A stretch of DNA of 64,000 bases from contig NZ_JAFLVR010000032.1 of assembly GCF_017315985.1 (NCBI RefSeq), positions 1 to 64,000 on the forward strand. Reading direction: 5' to 3'. The notes beneath the pieces were generated by a model, which worked only from the letters and a program-made list of their open reading frames with translations, ran no database searches and was not told the DNA's origin. Numbering within the stretch: the stretch's first letter is position 1; each line of letters opens with the position of its first letter. Below, piece by piece: positions 17,748-26,082 of this stretch. Source of the stretch: Candidatus Enterococcus murrayae. GTDB taxonomy: Bacteria; Bacillota; Bacilli; Lactobacillales; Enterococcaceae. The position numbers were made by a program, and so were the translations under genes.

Positions 17748-18279
17748 AAGTTTATTGATCGCTCTCACACTTCCATCTATGATGTTTTATCAATCCAATG
17801 CGCCGATCCTATACAGCAGTGAGAAATTGATTGCTCAGGTAAGAGAAGAACAAGCGGTGCTGGCCTTTGATCTTTCGGAAACAGGCAATACGTTGATTGT
17901 TTCAAATGATCGAATTGAAGCAGCAGATGAAGCGTCCGAAACCAGTGAAATCGTTGAACCGGAACAAGCTCAAGAAGGCAGCACAAACGATTCTGCTGAA
18001 ATGCCCCCAGCCGCTCGTACAAAAGAAACAGAGCAGTCAAAGGCTAATGGAAATCTGCCAAAAACAAATAAGCAGGCTGCAAAACAATCAACCAAGAAAA
18101 GCAGCAGGGACGTTTTGGAAACGATCGAACAAAAAATCAGTGCCCTTCCATTTACAGAACCGCCTTCTGATAAAAAGGGAGAGCGGGAGCTTGTTCGGAT
18201 GCTGGCAAATATGTCGGGAACGATTTTATACGGCACTAAAATGACTGAAACCAACAAACAAGAATATATTACTTTTTGA
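17740..18279 (+). CDS. small exported low-complexity protein of the adhesin operon
   Basis: The 179-residue product has a start overlapping the Mga gene by 8 bp, with AAAGGAGG upstream. A short hydrophobic N-terminus (NRSLLIALTLPSMMF) could be an export signal or membrane anchor, without a clear cleavage site. Residues ~50-130 are rich in Glu, Ser, Thr, Lys and Gln and look disordered. The last ~50 residues seem folded. I do not recognise it. Position between the regulator and the adhesin suggests an accessory role in adhesin display or regulation. Confidence 0.65.
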   Translation: MNRSLLIALTLPSMMFYQSNAPILYSSEKLIAQVREEQAVLAFDLSETGNTLIVSNDRIEAADEASETSEIVEPEQAQEGSTNDSAEMPPAARTKETEQSKANGNLPKTNKQAAKQSTKKSSRDVLETIEQKISALPFTEPPSDKKGERELVRMLANMSGTILYGTKMTETNKQEYITF

Positions 18280-18294
18280 TAGGGGATGAAAAGG

Positions 18295-21200
18295 ATGAAT
18301 CGATTAAAAAAATTATGGTCGTTAGCAGCGATTTGCGGAATGATGATTGGTATTTTTCCACTGTCGATCTTTGCAGAGACGACGGAAGAAGCGAGTGTGG
18401 TCATCAACGATGCGCGGATGACCAATTCAGACGATCAGGAAATCACAGAAGACACTCGTATAAAGCCCAAAGAAACAATAAAAACAAAATTGAATTGGTC
18501 ATTGGCTCAGGCCGCATTGATCGAAGAAGGAACGATGGTTGCTGTCGACCTGCCGGATAATCTAAATTTTCCAGAACAATCCGGCAGCTTGGGAGAGATG
18601 GGGAATTACCAAGTTATGAATCAACAATTGATTCTCCAATTCACTAAAAACTATCAGGAAACAGACGACGGCCGCGCACCGGATTTTACCAGTGTGAAAT
18701 TTTACGAAGGTCTGTTGGAATTAAATGCTGAACCCACAGCAGAAGACCTAGAAACTGAAACTATTGATTTTGGCAACAACATTCACCGTACTTTGTATTA
18801 TGCTAAAAAAACAGCTCCTGAGAATGACCCGCTGAATCAGGTCAAAGAAACTAAAGAGCTTCAGCCAAGAGCTCATGAGCCAAATTTGAATGCTCGCGGT
18901 GTTGACCTATTTAACAATATCAAAATCACTGACCTCGAAGGAAATGAATTCAGTGAAACGAACCCAGCAGTAAAAGACGCGAATATCAACATTCATTTTG
19001 ACTGGATTTTAGACAACCAAGAGCTTATTAAAGATGGAGACTATTACACCTATCAATTGCCGGATTATTTTTCTGTCCATAATATAGTGACAGACATATT
19101 GAAGAATGATGATGGAGATGTTTTAGGCTCATTCACATTAGGCTTAGATGGTCTTTTGACAGTCACCTTCAATGATAAACCAGAAAACCTGAGTGAACGT
19201 CAAGGAACGATTGACCTAAAAACAGAGCTGAAGCTTGAAACGGATACAGAAATCGTTGAGATACCAACAAATATTACGGATGACGCTGATGACGAGATCA
19301 CGATCACGATACCTGTAGTGAAGGCGGACCTTAATAAAAAAGGAATTATTGAAGCGGATAATACCGTTACATGGACAATTACACTGAATGAGGACAGACG
19401 TGATTTGAGAAATGTAATAGTAAGAGACCACCTGCCGGAAGGATTAACTGTCTGGTTTCATCAATATTACGTCATGAATGATAACGATGAATGGGAGCTC
19501 GCTCCAGTAGGCTTCATCAATGCATGGCAAGATAAGGATGATTATGTTTATAAATTCGGTTCGGGGATTATGAATCAACCAGTGAAGATAATCCTAAAGA
19601 TGAAAGTAGCGGATAAAGAAAAGAAAGAGTTTTTAAACAAGGCAACCATTACTGGCGATAACTTTATTTCAAACTCATCTGAAGCTAGTGTGTCTTTTAT
19701 TGACAAGGATAATTATAAATACTGTACGGACTATGACTTGAACACGGGAAAATTCAACTGGGAGGTCAAGGCTACTTATACGAATGCTGACGGTAAGCTT
19801 AAGGACTGGATGTATTCCCGATATGGCGATCCGAATACGGCGAACCATTATCTAATAAAAAACAGTATCAAGGTCTATAAATATGATCAAGATGGAAAGG
19901 CAGTTTTGACTGATAAGTGGTCTTTCTCTGAAGATTCGGCTGATTTTAAGAAGAAGGATGGGGAATATGTACACTTTACCTTGAAATTTGAGGAAAAGGG
20001 AGTATACAAAGTTACCTATTCCACCCAAAGCTTTGAAGTACCTACACCAATAAACACAGATTTAATGAACATGGCTCTGGTAATTGATGGAAGTAAAGAA
20101 GACGAAATTTCTGGTGGAGAAAAGCCGACTGTCGATGGGACACTTGGAGTAGAGAAAAAAGCACTCGACAAGGATTTTTCTAACAATACGATTGGCTGGC
20201 AAGTGGTTTTTAATAAAAATCGAATTTCTATGAAAAATGCTGTGATCACAGATAAATTCGCAACGCTGGCAGGGACCAATAAAAGTGCCCTTCAATTGAT
20301 CGAATCTACTTTAAAGGTCACAGCGAATGATGGAACAACGGATAAGCCTTTAAATAGAAATAGTGATTATGTACTAGAAAAAATCGATGGTGATTCAGAT
20401 TATTCAACTGGCTTCATTATTAAACTGATCGGCAGCTACAGCACAACGGATAATCAAATTACGATCGACTATTCCACCCATTATTTTGTGGATAAGCAAC
20501 AGCAGTTCGAAACAGGAGCGATATTGCGCTTTGACAACAGCGCCATAATCACATATGAGGGTGAAGATGGAAGAACACATACCGATGGTGCTGAAGTCGC
20601 CACATGGGTCGATATTAAGTTCGCCTATAACGGGGTGAAATACGGAAAATACCTTGAACAAGGTGGAGAAGTCACTTCGGCTTTTTCTCATGCCAACCCG
20701 TTTAGTGAAACAACGGCTGGTGAAAATAGTGTTTATTGGACCGCCTTGTTCAATACTTGGAAAACAACAGTTCCAAAAGATACAACGATTAAAGAAGCCT
20801 TAGGAGAAGGTCAGACACTTAAGGAGCTAGTAATCTATGATGTGAACATCGAAAAAAATAAAGTTGAAGTAGCTAGCTTAGGCAGAAAATGGGAAAAGGA
20901 TGTTGACTACAAGTATGAGTTAGTCGACGGAGTTCCTGTCATTACTTTATCAAAAGACACGAAGAGTACATTTGCGATTTTTGTTTCGGCTGAAGCTTCA
21001 GATGAGATCCCTAAATATAAAAATGTAGCGACCATGACTGTGAAAGACACGAAACCTTTAGTAGTTGAAGGAATGGTCGAAAAAAGTGATAAGGATTCAT
21101 GGATCACTAAAAAGGGGACTCAAGCTACTGGAGATGACTATCGATTAATCAATTGGTCGGTTGTTTTAAATAAAGATAGTCACAAGATCATCAATCCGAC

Positions 21201-23778
21201 GGTAACTGATACCGTCAGCATCAATGAACAATCATTTGTCTATGATGCAGATAAAAATGTAGTGGTAAAGGTGTATAAAGCGAAAGACAACGGTTCAGGA
21301 ACTTTTGTTAAGGACGGTCCTGCGATTGAGTTCGCTGAGGGCAAGAAGCCGACCGTTACTTCAGATTCTATAGAAGGAACACAAACCTTGACGATCGATT
21401 TAGGTGATTCAATCGATACCCCCTATATTATCGACTATCAGACGCTGCTTGATCCGGGAATTCAAAATAATGAAATCGTCAAAAATAGCGCCTCCCTATT
21501 TGGAAAAGATATTCAATTCCATGAAACGACGACGTCTGTAACGATTAAGTCTACTGATGGCGAAGGAACTTCAAGTGGGAAAAACGGGTCGTTAAAATTT
21601 AAAAAAGTAGATGAGAGCAATCAATTAATCACCGCAAGCTCCGCCTTTTTCGATCTTTACCGGAAAGATAGTCAAGGAAATCTTACATTGATGTTTTCTG
21701 ATATTGAAGTAAAAGGCGACAAAATTATTGAAGGTGGCGTTGAAGTTGATCATCTCTCGAATTTACGTTATGGAACCTACGTCATAGTAGAAAGTAAAGC
21801 ACCAGATGGCTATGTGAAGGATGAGACAAAACATGAGATTATCATTTCTAAAGATCAGGTTAACCATACCTTTACACTGGAAAACAAAAGCGCTACAAAT
21901 CAGCTGGAAACAAAGATTTCGTTAGAAGCAAAGAAGAAGCTGACAGGTCGTACGTTACAAGCAGATGAATTCAGCTTCAAGCTGACAGGCGAAGGCGTTG
22001 ATCAAACAAAGAAAAACGCTGCCGATGGCAAGGTTCTATTTGATGAAATCAGCTATACAAAAGAAGGTGTCCATGAATACACAATCTCGGAAGTAATCCC
22101 ATCAGAAAAAGCCCCCGGCATGACCTATGATGAGACGAAGTACAAGGTAACGGTTACCGTAGAAGAAAAAGCTGGAAAGCTAGAAGCTTCAGCGGTGTAC
22201 GAAAATGTTCAAGCTGGTGAAGTGCCAGTCTTCGAAAATGCCTATAAAGCATTGCCAACAAGTATCAAACTAGAAGCTCAAAAAGAGTTAAGCGGTCGTA
22301 CGTTGAAAGAGAATGAGTTCAGCTTTAAGTTGAAAGGCGATAACGTAGACGAGACGGTTAAAAACAACGGTCAAGGAAAAGTCGAATTCACAGAAATCAA
22401 TTATGACAAAGCGGGAACGTATGAATACACGATCTCTGAAGTTCTGCCGTCAGATAAAGAAATTGGCATGACTTATGACGAGACGAAATACAAAGTAACG
22501 GTTACCGTTGAAGAAAAATCTGGAAAACTAGAAGCCGCAGCGGTTTACGAAAACGTTCAGGCCGGCGAGGTGCCAGTCTTCAAAAATATCTATAAAGCAT
22601 TGCCAACAAGTATCAAACTAGAGGCTCAAAAAGAGTTAAGCGGTCGTACGTTGAAAGAGAATGAGTTCAGCTTTAATTTAAAAGGCGATAACGTAGACGA
22701 GACGGTTAAAAACAACGGTCAAGGAAAAGTCGAATTCACAGAAATCAAATACGACAAAGCTGACACATATGAATACACAATCTCTGAAGTTCTGCCGACA
22801 GATAAAGAAAACGGCATGACCTATGATGAGACGCAATACAAAGTGACAGTTACCGTTGAAGAAAAATCTGGAAAACTAGAAGCCGCAGCGGTTTACGAAA
22901 ATGTTCAAACTGGTGAAGTACCAGTCTTCAAAAATACCTATAAAGCATCGCCAACAAGTATCAAACTAGAAGCTCAAAAAGAGTTAAGCGGTCGTACGTT
23001 GAAAGAGAATGAGTTCAGCTTTAAGTTGAAAGGCGATAACGTAGATGAGACAGTTAAAAACAACGGTCAAGGAAAAGTCGAATTCACAGAAATCAATTAT
23101 GACAAAGCCGGAACATATGAGTACACAATCTCGGAAGTAATCCCGTCAGAAAAAGAAATGGGTATAACTTACGATGACACACAATATAAAGTAGTTGTTA
23201 CCGTTGAAGAAAAGGATGGAAAACTAGAAGCCACAGCGGTTTACGAAAATGTAAAAACTGGAGATATTCCGATCTTCAAGAATTCGTACACACCAGAAAA
23301 GAAAGTACCAACGGGTGAGATTTTATTGAAGAAAATCGATAGTAAAACTGGAAAAACATTGGCTGGTGCGGAGTTCAAATTAGTTGATCCTAAAGGAAAG
23401 ACAGTAGCAGGAAAAGAAAAAATCGTTACTGGTGAAGACGGCTCTATAATCATCAAAGACTTAACTGATGGGAACTATCAATTGATTGAAACAAAAGCAC
23501 CAAAAGGATACCAGATAGATGAAACACCGATTGATTTCTCTGTAAAAAATAGTCAACCAAGTAAAAAAGAAATCAGCCAGAAAAATGATCCTATTGGGTT
23601 GCCTGAAACAGGGGATTCCACCAGCACCAATGTTCAAACCACTTATCGAAATAATACAACTGTTTCCAAACGCTTGCCTTCAACAGGAAGTGTCCACAGT
23701 AAAGGTTTAGTTATTCTAGGATTATTTTTCTTAGGGATGGTCGGATTAGTCGCTTTCGGGAAAAGAAAAAAAGTCTAG
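18295..23778 (+). CDS. giant LPxTG-anchored adhesin with collagen-binding-like and isopeptide pilin repeats
   Basis: A 1827-residue surface protein. The start at 18295 has AGGGG 9 bp upstream; the ATG at 18286 abuts the site. The signal peptide is residues 1-27 (ends LSIFA). An N-terminal MSCRAMM-like domain is followed by at least five modules with the motif W-x-[VIT]-x-[FLA]-N (near residues 356, 482, 632, 812, 949). An SpaA-like domain (~1098-1200) ends in the E-box-like VESKAPDGY. Four FctA/Spy0128-type isopeptide repeats (from ~1205, 1322, 1438 and 1554) follow; the last three have an exact 348-bp period. A second SpaA domain (~1673-1760, IETKAPKGY) precedes LPETG (1769), LPSTG (1794), a hydrophobic helix and KRKKV. 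No sortase is adjacent. Confidence 0.9.
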   Translation: MNRLKKLWSLAAICGMMIGIFPLSIFAETTEEASVVINDARMTNSDDQEITEDTRIKPKETIKTKLNWSLAQAALIEEGTMVAVDLPDNLNFPEQSGSLGEMGNYQVMNQQLILQFTKNYQETDDGRAPDFTSVKFYEGLLELNAEPTAEDLETETIDFGNNIHRTLYYAKKTAPENDPLNQVKETKELQPRAHEPNLNARGVDLFNNIKITDLEGNEFSETNPAVKDANINIHFDWILDNQELIKDGDYYTYQLPDYFSVHNIVTDILKNDDGDVLGSFTLGLDGLLTVTFNDKPENLSERQGTIDLKTELKLETDTEIVEIPTNITDDADDEITITIPVVKADLNKKGIIEADNTVTWTITLNEDRRDLRNVIVRDHLPEGLTVWFHQYYVMNDNDEWELAPVGFINAWQDKDDYVYKFGSGIMNQPVKIILKMKVADKEKKEFLNKATITGDNFISNSSEASVSFIDKDNYKYCTDYDLNTGKFNWEVKATYTNADGKLKDWMYSRYGDPNTANHYLIKNSIKVYKYDQDGKAVLTDKWSFSEDSADFKKKDGEYVHFTLKFEEKGVYKVTYSTQSFEVPTPINTDLMNMALVIDGSKEDEISGGEKPTVDGTLGVEKKALDKDFSNNTIGWQVVFNKNRISMKNAVITDKFATLAGTNKSALQLIESTLKVTANDGTTDKPLNRNSDYVLEKIDGDSDYSTGFIIKLIGSYSTTDNQITIDYSTHYFVDKQQQFETGAILRFDNSAIITYEGEDGRTHTDGAEVATWVDIKFAYNGVKYGKYLEQGGEVTSAFSHANPFSETTAGENSVYWTALFNTWKTTVPKDTTIKEALGEGQTLKELVIYDVNIEKNKVEVASLGRKWEKDVDYKYELVDGVPVITLSKDTKSTFAIFVSAEASDEIPKYKNVATMTVKDTKPLVVEGMVEKSDKDSWITKKGTQATGDDYRLINWSVVLNKDSHKIINPTVTDTVSINEQSFVYDADKNVVVKVYKAKDNGSGTFVKDGPAIEFAEGKKPTVTSDSIEGTQTLTIDLGDSIDTPYIIDYQTLLDPGIQNNEIVKNSASLFGKDIQFHETTTSVTIKSTDGEGTSSGKNGSLKFKKVDESNQLITASSAFFDLYRKDSQGNLTLMFSDIEVKGDKIIEGGVEVDHLSNLRYGTYVIVESKAPDGYVKDETKHEIIISKDQVNHTFTLENKSATNQLETKISLEAKKKLTGRTLQADEFSFKLTGEGVDQTKKNAADGKVLFDEISYTKEGVHEYTISEVIPSEKAPGMTYDETKYKVTVTVEEKAGKLEASAVYENVQAGEVPVFENAYKALPTSIKLEAQKELSGRTLKENEFSFKLKGDNVDETVKNNGQGKVEFTEINYDKAGTYEYTISEVLPSDKEIGMTYDETKYKVTVTVEEKSGKLEAAAVYENVQAGEVPVFKNIYKALPTSIKLEAQKELSGRTLKENEFSFNLKGDNVDETVKNNGQGKVEFTEIKYDKADTYEYTISEVLPTDKENGMTYDETQYKVTVTVEEKSGKLEAAAVYENVQTGEVPVFKNTYKASPTSIKLEAQKELSGRTLKENEFSFKLKGDNVDETVKNNGQGKVEFTEINYDKAGTYEYTISEVIPSEKEMGITYDDTQYKVVVTVEEKDGKLEATAVYENVKTGDIPIFKNSYTPEKKVPTGEILLKKIDSKTGKTLAGAEFKLVDPKGKTVAGKEKIVTGEDGSIIIKDLTDGNYQLIETKAPKGYQIDETPIDFSVKNSQPSKKEISQKNDPIGLPETGDSTSTNVQTTYRNNTTVSKRLPSTGSVHSKGLVILGLFFLGMVGLVAFGKRKKV
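22258..23301 (+). repeat. three tandem 348-bp repeats within the adhesin
   Basis: The word ACAAGTATCAAACTAGA recurs at 22258, 22606 and 22954, an exact 348-bp (116-codon) period, and the units are nearly identical in DNA. A fourth, diverged copy precedes them (from ~21907). Each encodes one isopeptide-linked Ig-like stalk domain. Confidence 0.93.
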
Positions 23779-23808
23779 TTAATGGTAGAAAAGAAGGGAG
23801 TTATGAGA

Positions 23809-24111
23809 ATGAATGAGGAGCCAAGTTGGATTTCAGATTTGAATGATGAGGAACTTGAGTTTGTAAAGTGCTTTATCCTTTCATCTGGATCAATAAAAAA
23901 ATTAGCATCCATTTACTCAACGAGTTATCCAACCATACGCAAGCAGTTGGATAAGCTTATTCAGAAAATTCGCGTTGGCGAACGCAAAGAGAATGATAAG
24001 ATTATTCGCTTGATCCATCAACTTGAAAAAGAAGGGAAGATCGATCAAGAAATTGCTGAAACAGTCGTGACAGAATATGGGAAATCATTGAACTGTCTGA
24101 TTACGGAATAA
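23809..24111 (+). CDS. DUF2089-like small HTH regulator
   Basis: A 100-residue protein. The ATG at 23809 lies 8 bp after AAGGGAG; earlier in-frame ATGs (23782, 23803) are badly spaced. An HTH is visible in SSGSIKKLASIYSTSYPTIR followed by KQLDKLIQKI, as in DUF2089 proteins. The C-terminus is helical and acidic. It starts about 30 bp after the adhesin stop and so is probably in its operon, perhaps as a feedback regulator. A terminator shared with the convergent gene follows. Confidence 0.7.
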   Translation: MNEEPSWISDLNDEELEFVKCFILSSGSIKKLASIYSTSYPTIRKQLDKLIQKIRVGERKENDKIIRLIHQLEKEGKIDQEIAETVVTEYGKSLNCLITE

Positions 24112-24112
24112 A

Positions 24113-24154
24113 CGAAGAAGAGTTCTTCCATTGATATGGAGGAGCTCTTCTTTG
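24113..24154. terminator. bidirectional terminator
   Basis: GAAGAAGAGttCttCCAT, loop TGAT, ATGGaGGagCTCTTCTTT. It lies between convergent genes. Confidence 0.8.
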
Positions 24155-24167
24155 TGGTGCTTATCAA

Positions 24168-24968
24168 TTAATCGTTGATTTTTTCTATTCCTTTTCTTTC
24201 TCGTAAGGATTTCAAATCATGTCTCAAATTTCCGCCAAAAATCACAGTTCCCATACCAAACAGCAGACCGCCGGCAACACCAGCAAGGCGTGTCATTGAA
24301 TCCATAATCATCCAAATGCTGCCTATAGCCAGAATGAAGGAAAGCGTAAAAAAGAAACCACTCTTAATGATTTGATAAAACAAGCTTGCCTTAGTTGAGA
24401 GCGGCTGCTCTTCATCCGCGCTGCGATGGTCGGGTTGATATTTTACACTTAAATAGTTGCCATGGTGATTAGAAAAGTCATCGTAGCCAATCGTCGAACC
24501 TAAAATATCCTCCTCATTGATCCAGCTTGTCTCTTCAAAAGAATTCATTGCCTCAAATAATTCTATAAATGCTGCGAGTAAATCATCTGTGTCCTCCAAA
24601 AAGAGAAGATAGTCTAGGTAAATGAGCTCCAAATTATCAGAGTAGCTGCTTTCTTCAGCAATCAGCTCTTGGAAATCGTGATAGAGCGGAAGCAGGTCTG
24701 GGTAGACGGCTGAAAGATATTCTGAGTGAAAATCAAGATTTTGCAGGAAATCTTCGAAGGATACGTCAATCACACCGAATTGTTTCTCCGCTAAACGACG
24801 TTCGAATTCCTTCTGTGAGAGCGTTTCAGCTAGTTCAAAGGTTTCGAGCTGTTGAGAAAGCAGAACCAAGTGCTCTGACGCTAAGCCCATGAGCCAAAAT
24901 GTCGGCAGGCTATTATTTGATTCGAAAATCTGGGTCGTTTCAGTTGTCAAATAGCAGCGGTTGCCCAT
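24168..24968 (-). CDS. unknown acidic protein with C-terminal membrane hairpin
   Basis: A 266-residue protein I do not recognise with confidence. The N-terminus (MGNRCYLTTETTQIFESNNS) has the look of small immunity-like or DUF7822-type proteins, but this is a weak impression. Residues ~40-185 are acidic and helical. Two transmembrane segments (SGFFFTLSFILAIGSIWMIM and LAGVAGGLLFGMGTVIFGG) sit near the C-terminus, followed by a basic tail. A good leader (AGGAGG) lies upstream. It is transcribed divergently from the AAA ATPase. Confidence 0.6.
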   Translation of the reverse strand: MGNRCYLTTETTQIFESNNSLPTFWLMGLASEHLVLLSQQLETFELAETLSQKEFERRLAEKQFGVIDVSFEDFLQNLDFHSEYLSAVYPDLLPLYHDFQELIAEESSYSDNLELIYLDYLLFLEDTDDLLAAFIELFEAMNSFEETSWINEEDILGSTIGYDDFSNHHGNYLSVKYQPDHRSADEEQPLSTKASLFYQIIKSGFFFTLSFILAIGSIWMIMDSMTRLAGVAGGLLFGMGTVIFGGNLRHDLKSLRERKGIEKIND

Positions 24969-25090
24969 AGATGCTTCCTCCTTTTATGCTTCTGCTAAAA
25001 ACATCATACCATATCAACAATCATAGCTATTTTTTACTTGCTGTACCATGTAAAATAGAAGGTAATCAGGACAAAAATAAGGAGGATGCG

Positions 25091-25834
25091 ATGTTTGTTC
25101 ATGAACTAAAGTTGATGGAGCCGCTAGAGAAAAAGCAATTAGCCTATCCCTTTGGCGTTTTTGCTGTTCAAGAAATTCTGAATAGAGGCGGTCTGTCATT
25201 TGAACAGCCAGTCACTTTTTTATCTGGAGATAATGGCACTGGCAAATCGACGATCCTAGAAGCAATCGCGGTCGCGTATGGGATAAATCCAGAGGGCGGC
25301 AGTCAAAATTTTCATTTCCATACGACGGAGAGCCACTCTGATTTACACGAGTCTATCCGCTTGGTTAGAAAAGGAAATCTTCCTAAAACAAAATTTTTTC
25401 TGCGTTCAGAGACGTATTATAATGTTGCCTCTGAACTAGAGGAACTGGCGCGCGATCCGATGGAAGGCGATCTAGCTTTTGCTTCTTATGGCGGAAAGTC
25501 CCTGCATACTCGTTCGCATGGAGAGGGATTATTATCCATCATCGAAAATCGCTTTGGCAAAGAAGGTTTTTATTTGTTGGACGAGCCGGAAGCAGGATTG
25601 GCTACAAGCCGACAGTACACACTGCTGCAGGAAATCCATCGGTTGGTTAAAGCTGGAAGTCAGCTGATTATCGCCACCCATTCGCCGATTCTAATGGCAT
25701 ACCCGAACGCTGCGATCTATCAATTTTCTGAAGCAGGCTTAGAAAAGCTGCCGTTGGAGGAAACGATCGCTTTTCAGGAAAGCAAGGTCTTTTATGATGA
25801 TCCGAAACGACTGCTGCATTATTTGCTTGAGTGA
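25091..25834 (+). CDS. ABC-type/AAA_21 ATPase, stand-alone
   Basis: A 247-residue cytoplasmic ATPase. The start at 25091 has AAGGAGG upstream; the frame is open 5' without another site. Walker A is FLSGDNGTGKST near residue 51, an ABC-like signature region is HGEGLLSII, and Walker B is FYLLDEPEAGL, with a switch His in IATHSPIL. This SMC/RecF-like layout without a coiled-coil arm is typical of stand-alone 'AAA family ATPase' proteins; some occur in defence pairs, others are housekeeping. No nuclease partner is adjacent. The divergent membrane protein is the only neighbour candidate. Confidence 0.82.
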   Translation: MFVHELKLMEPLEKKQLAYPFGVFAVQEILNRGGLSFEQPVTFLSGDNGTGKSTILEAIAVAYGINPEGGSQNFHFHTTESHSDLHESIRLVRKGNLPKTKFFLRSETYYNVASELEELARDPMEGDLAFASYGGKSLHTRSHGEGLLSIIENRFGKEGFYLLDEPEAGLATSRQYTLLQEIHRLVKAGSQLIIATHSPILMAYPNAAIYQFSEAGLEKLPLEETIAFQESKVFYDDPKRLLHYLLE

Positions 25835-26012
25835 AGAGCTTCGTTTTTATTATCAATTGTTTTCGGGTTGTGATGAGAGTAAAAAGAGCGCTTATCTATG
25901 GAATAAATGCTTTTTTTTTAATAAACAGTACATTGATTACAGCAGAAATAAAAAGTTAAATAGACGCCGAAATGAAACCATGATATAGTACCATTTGTAT
26001 TGAATTTGAATA

Positions 26013-26028
26013 TGTGATTTTTGTCACA
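26013..26028 (+). promoter_or_regulatory. CRP/FNR-type palindrome in activator-gene promoter
   Basis: TGTGATTTTTGTCACA fits TGTGA-N6-TCACA exactly. It lies 55 bp upstream of the sigma-54 activator gene, just before TATAGA (26034-26039). A related site (27555-27570) lies in the target operon leader. It could be bound by a Crp/Fnr-family protein or by the activator itself. The 25835-26082 gap has no convincing gene. Confidence 0.5.
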
Positions 26029-26082
26029 ATGATTATAGATAAATTGAAATCAAACAAAAAAAGGTAAGGAAGGAGTGAAACT

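Noticed and set aside
21907-23301. Possible CRISPR or satellite array
   Set aside because: The repeats are 348 bp, coding and in frame, and translate to isopeptide stalk domains.
25794-25988. 64-codon frame overlapping the end of the AAA ATPase gene
   Set aside because: It starts inside the ATPase gene in another frame, has no ribosome site and a basic, low-complexity product.
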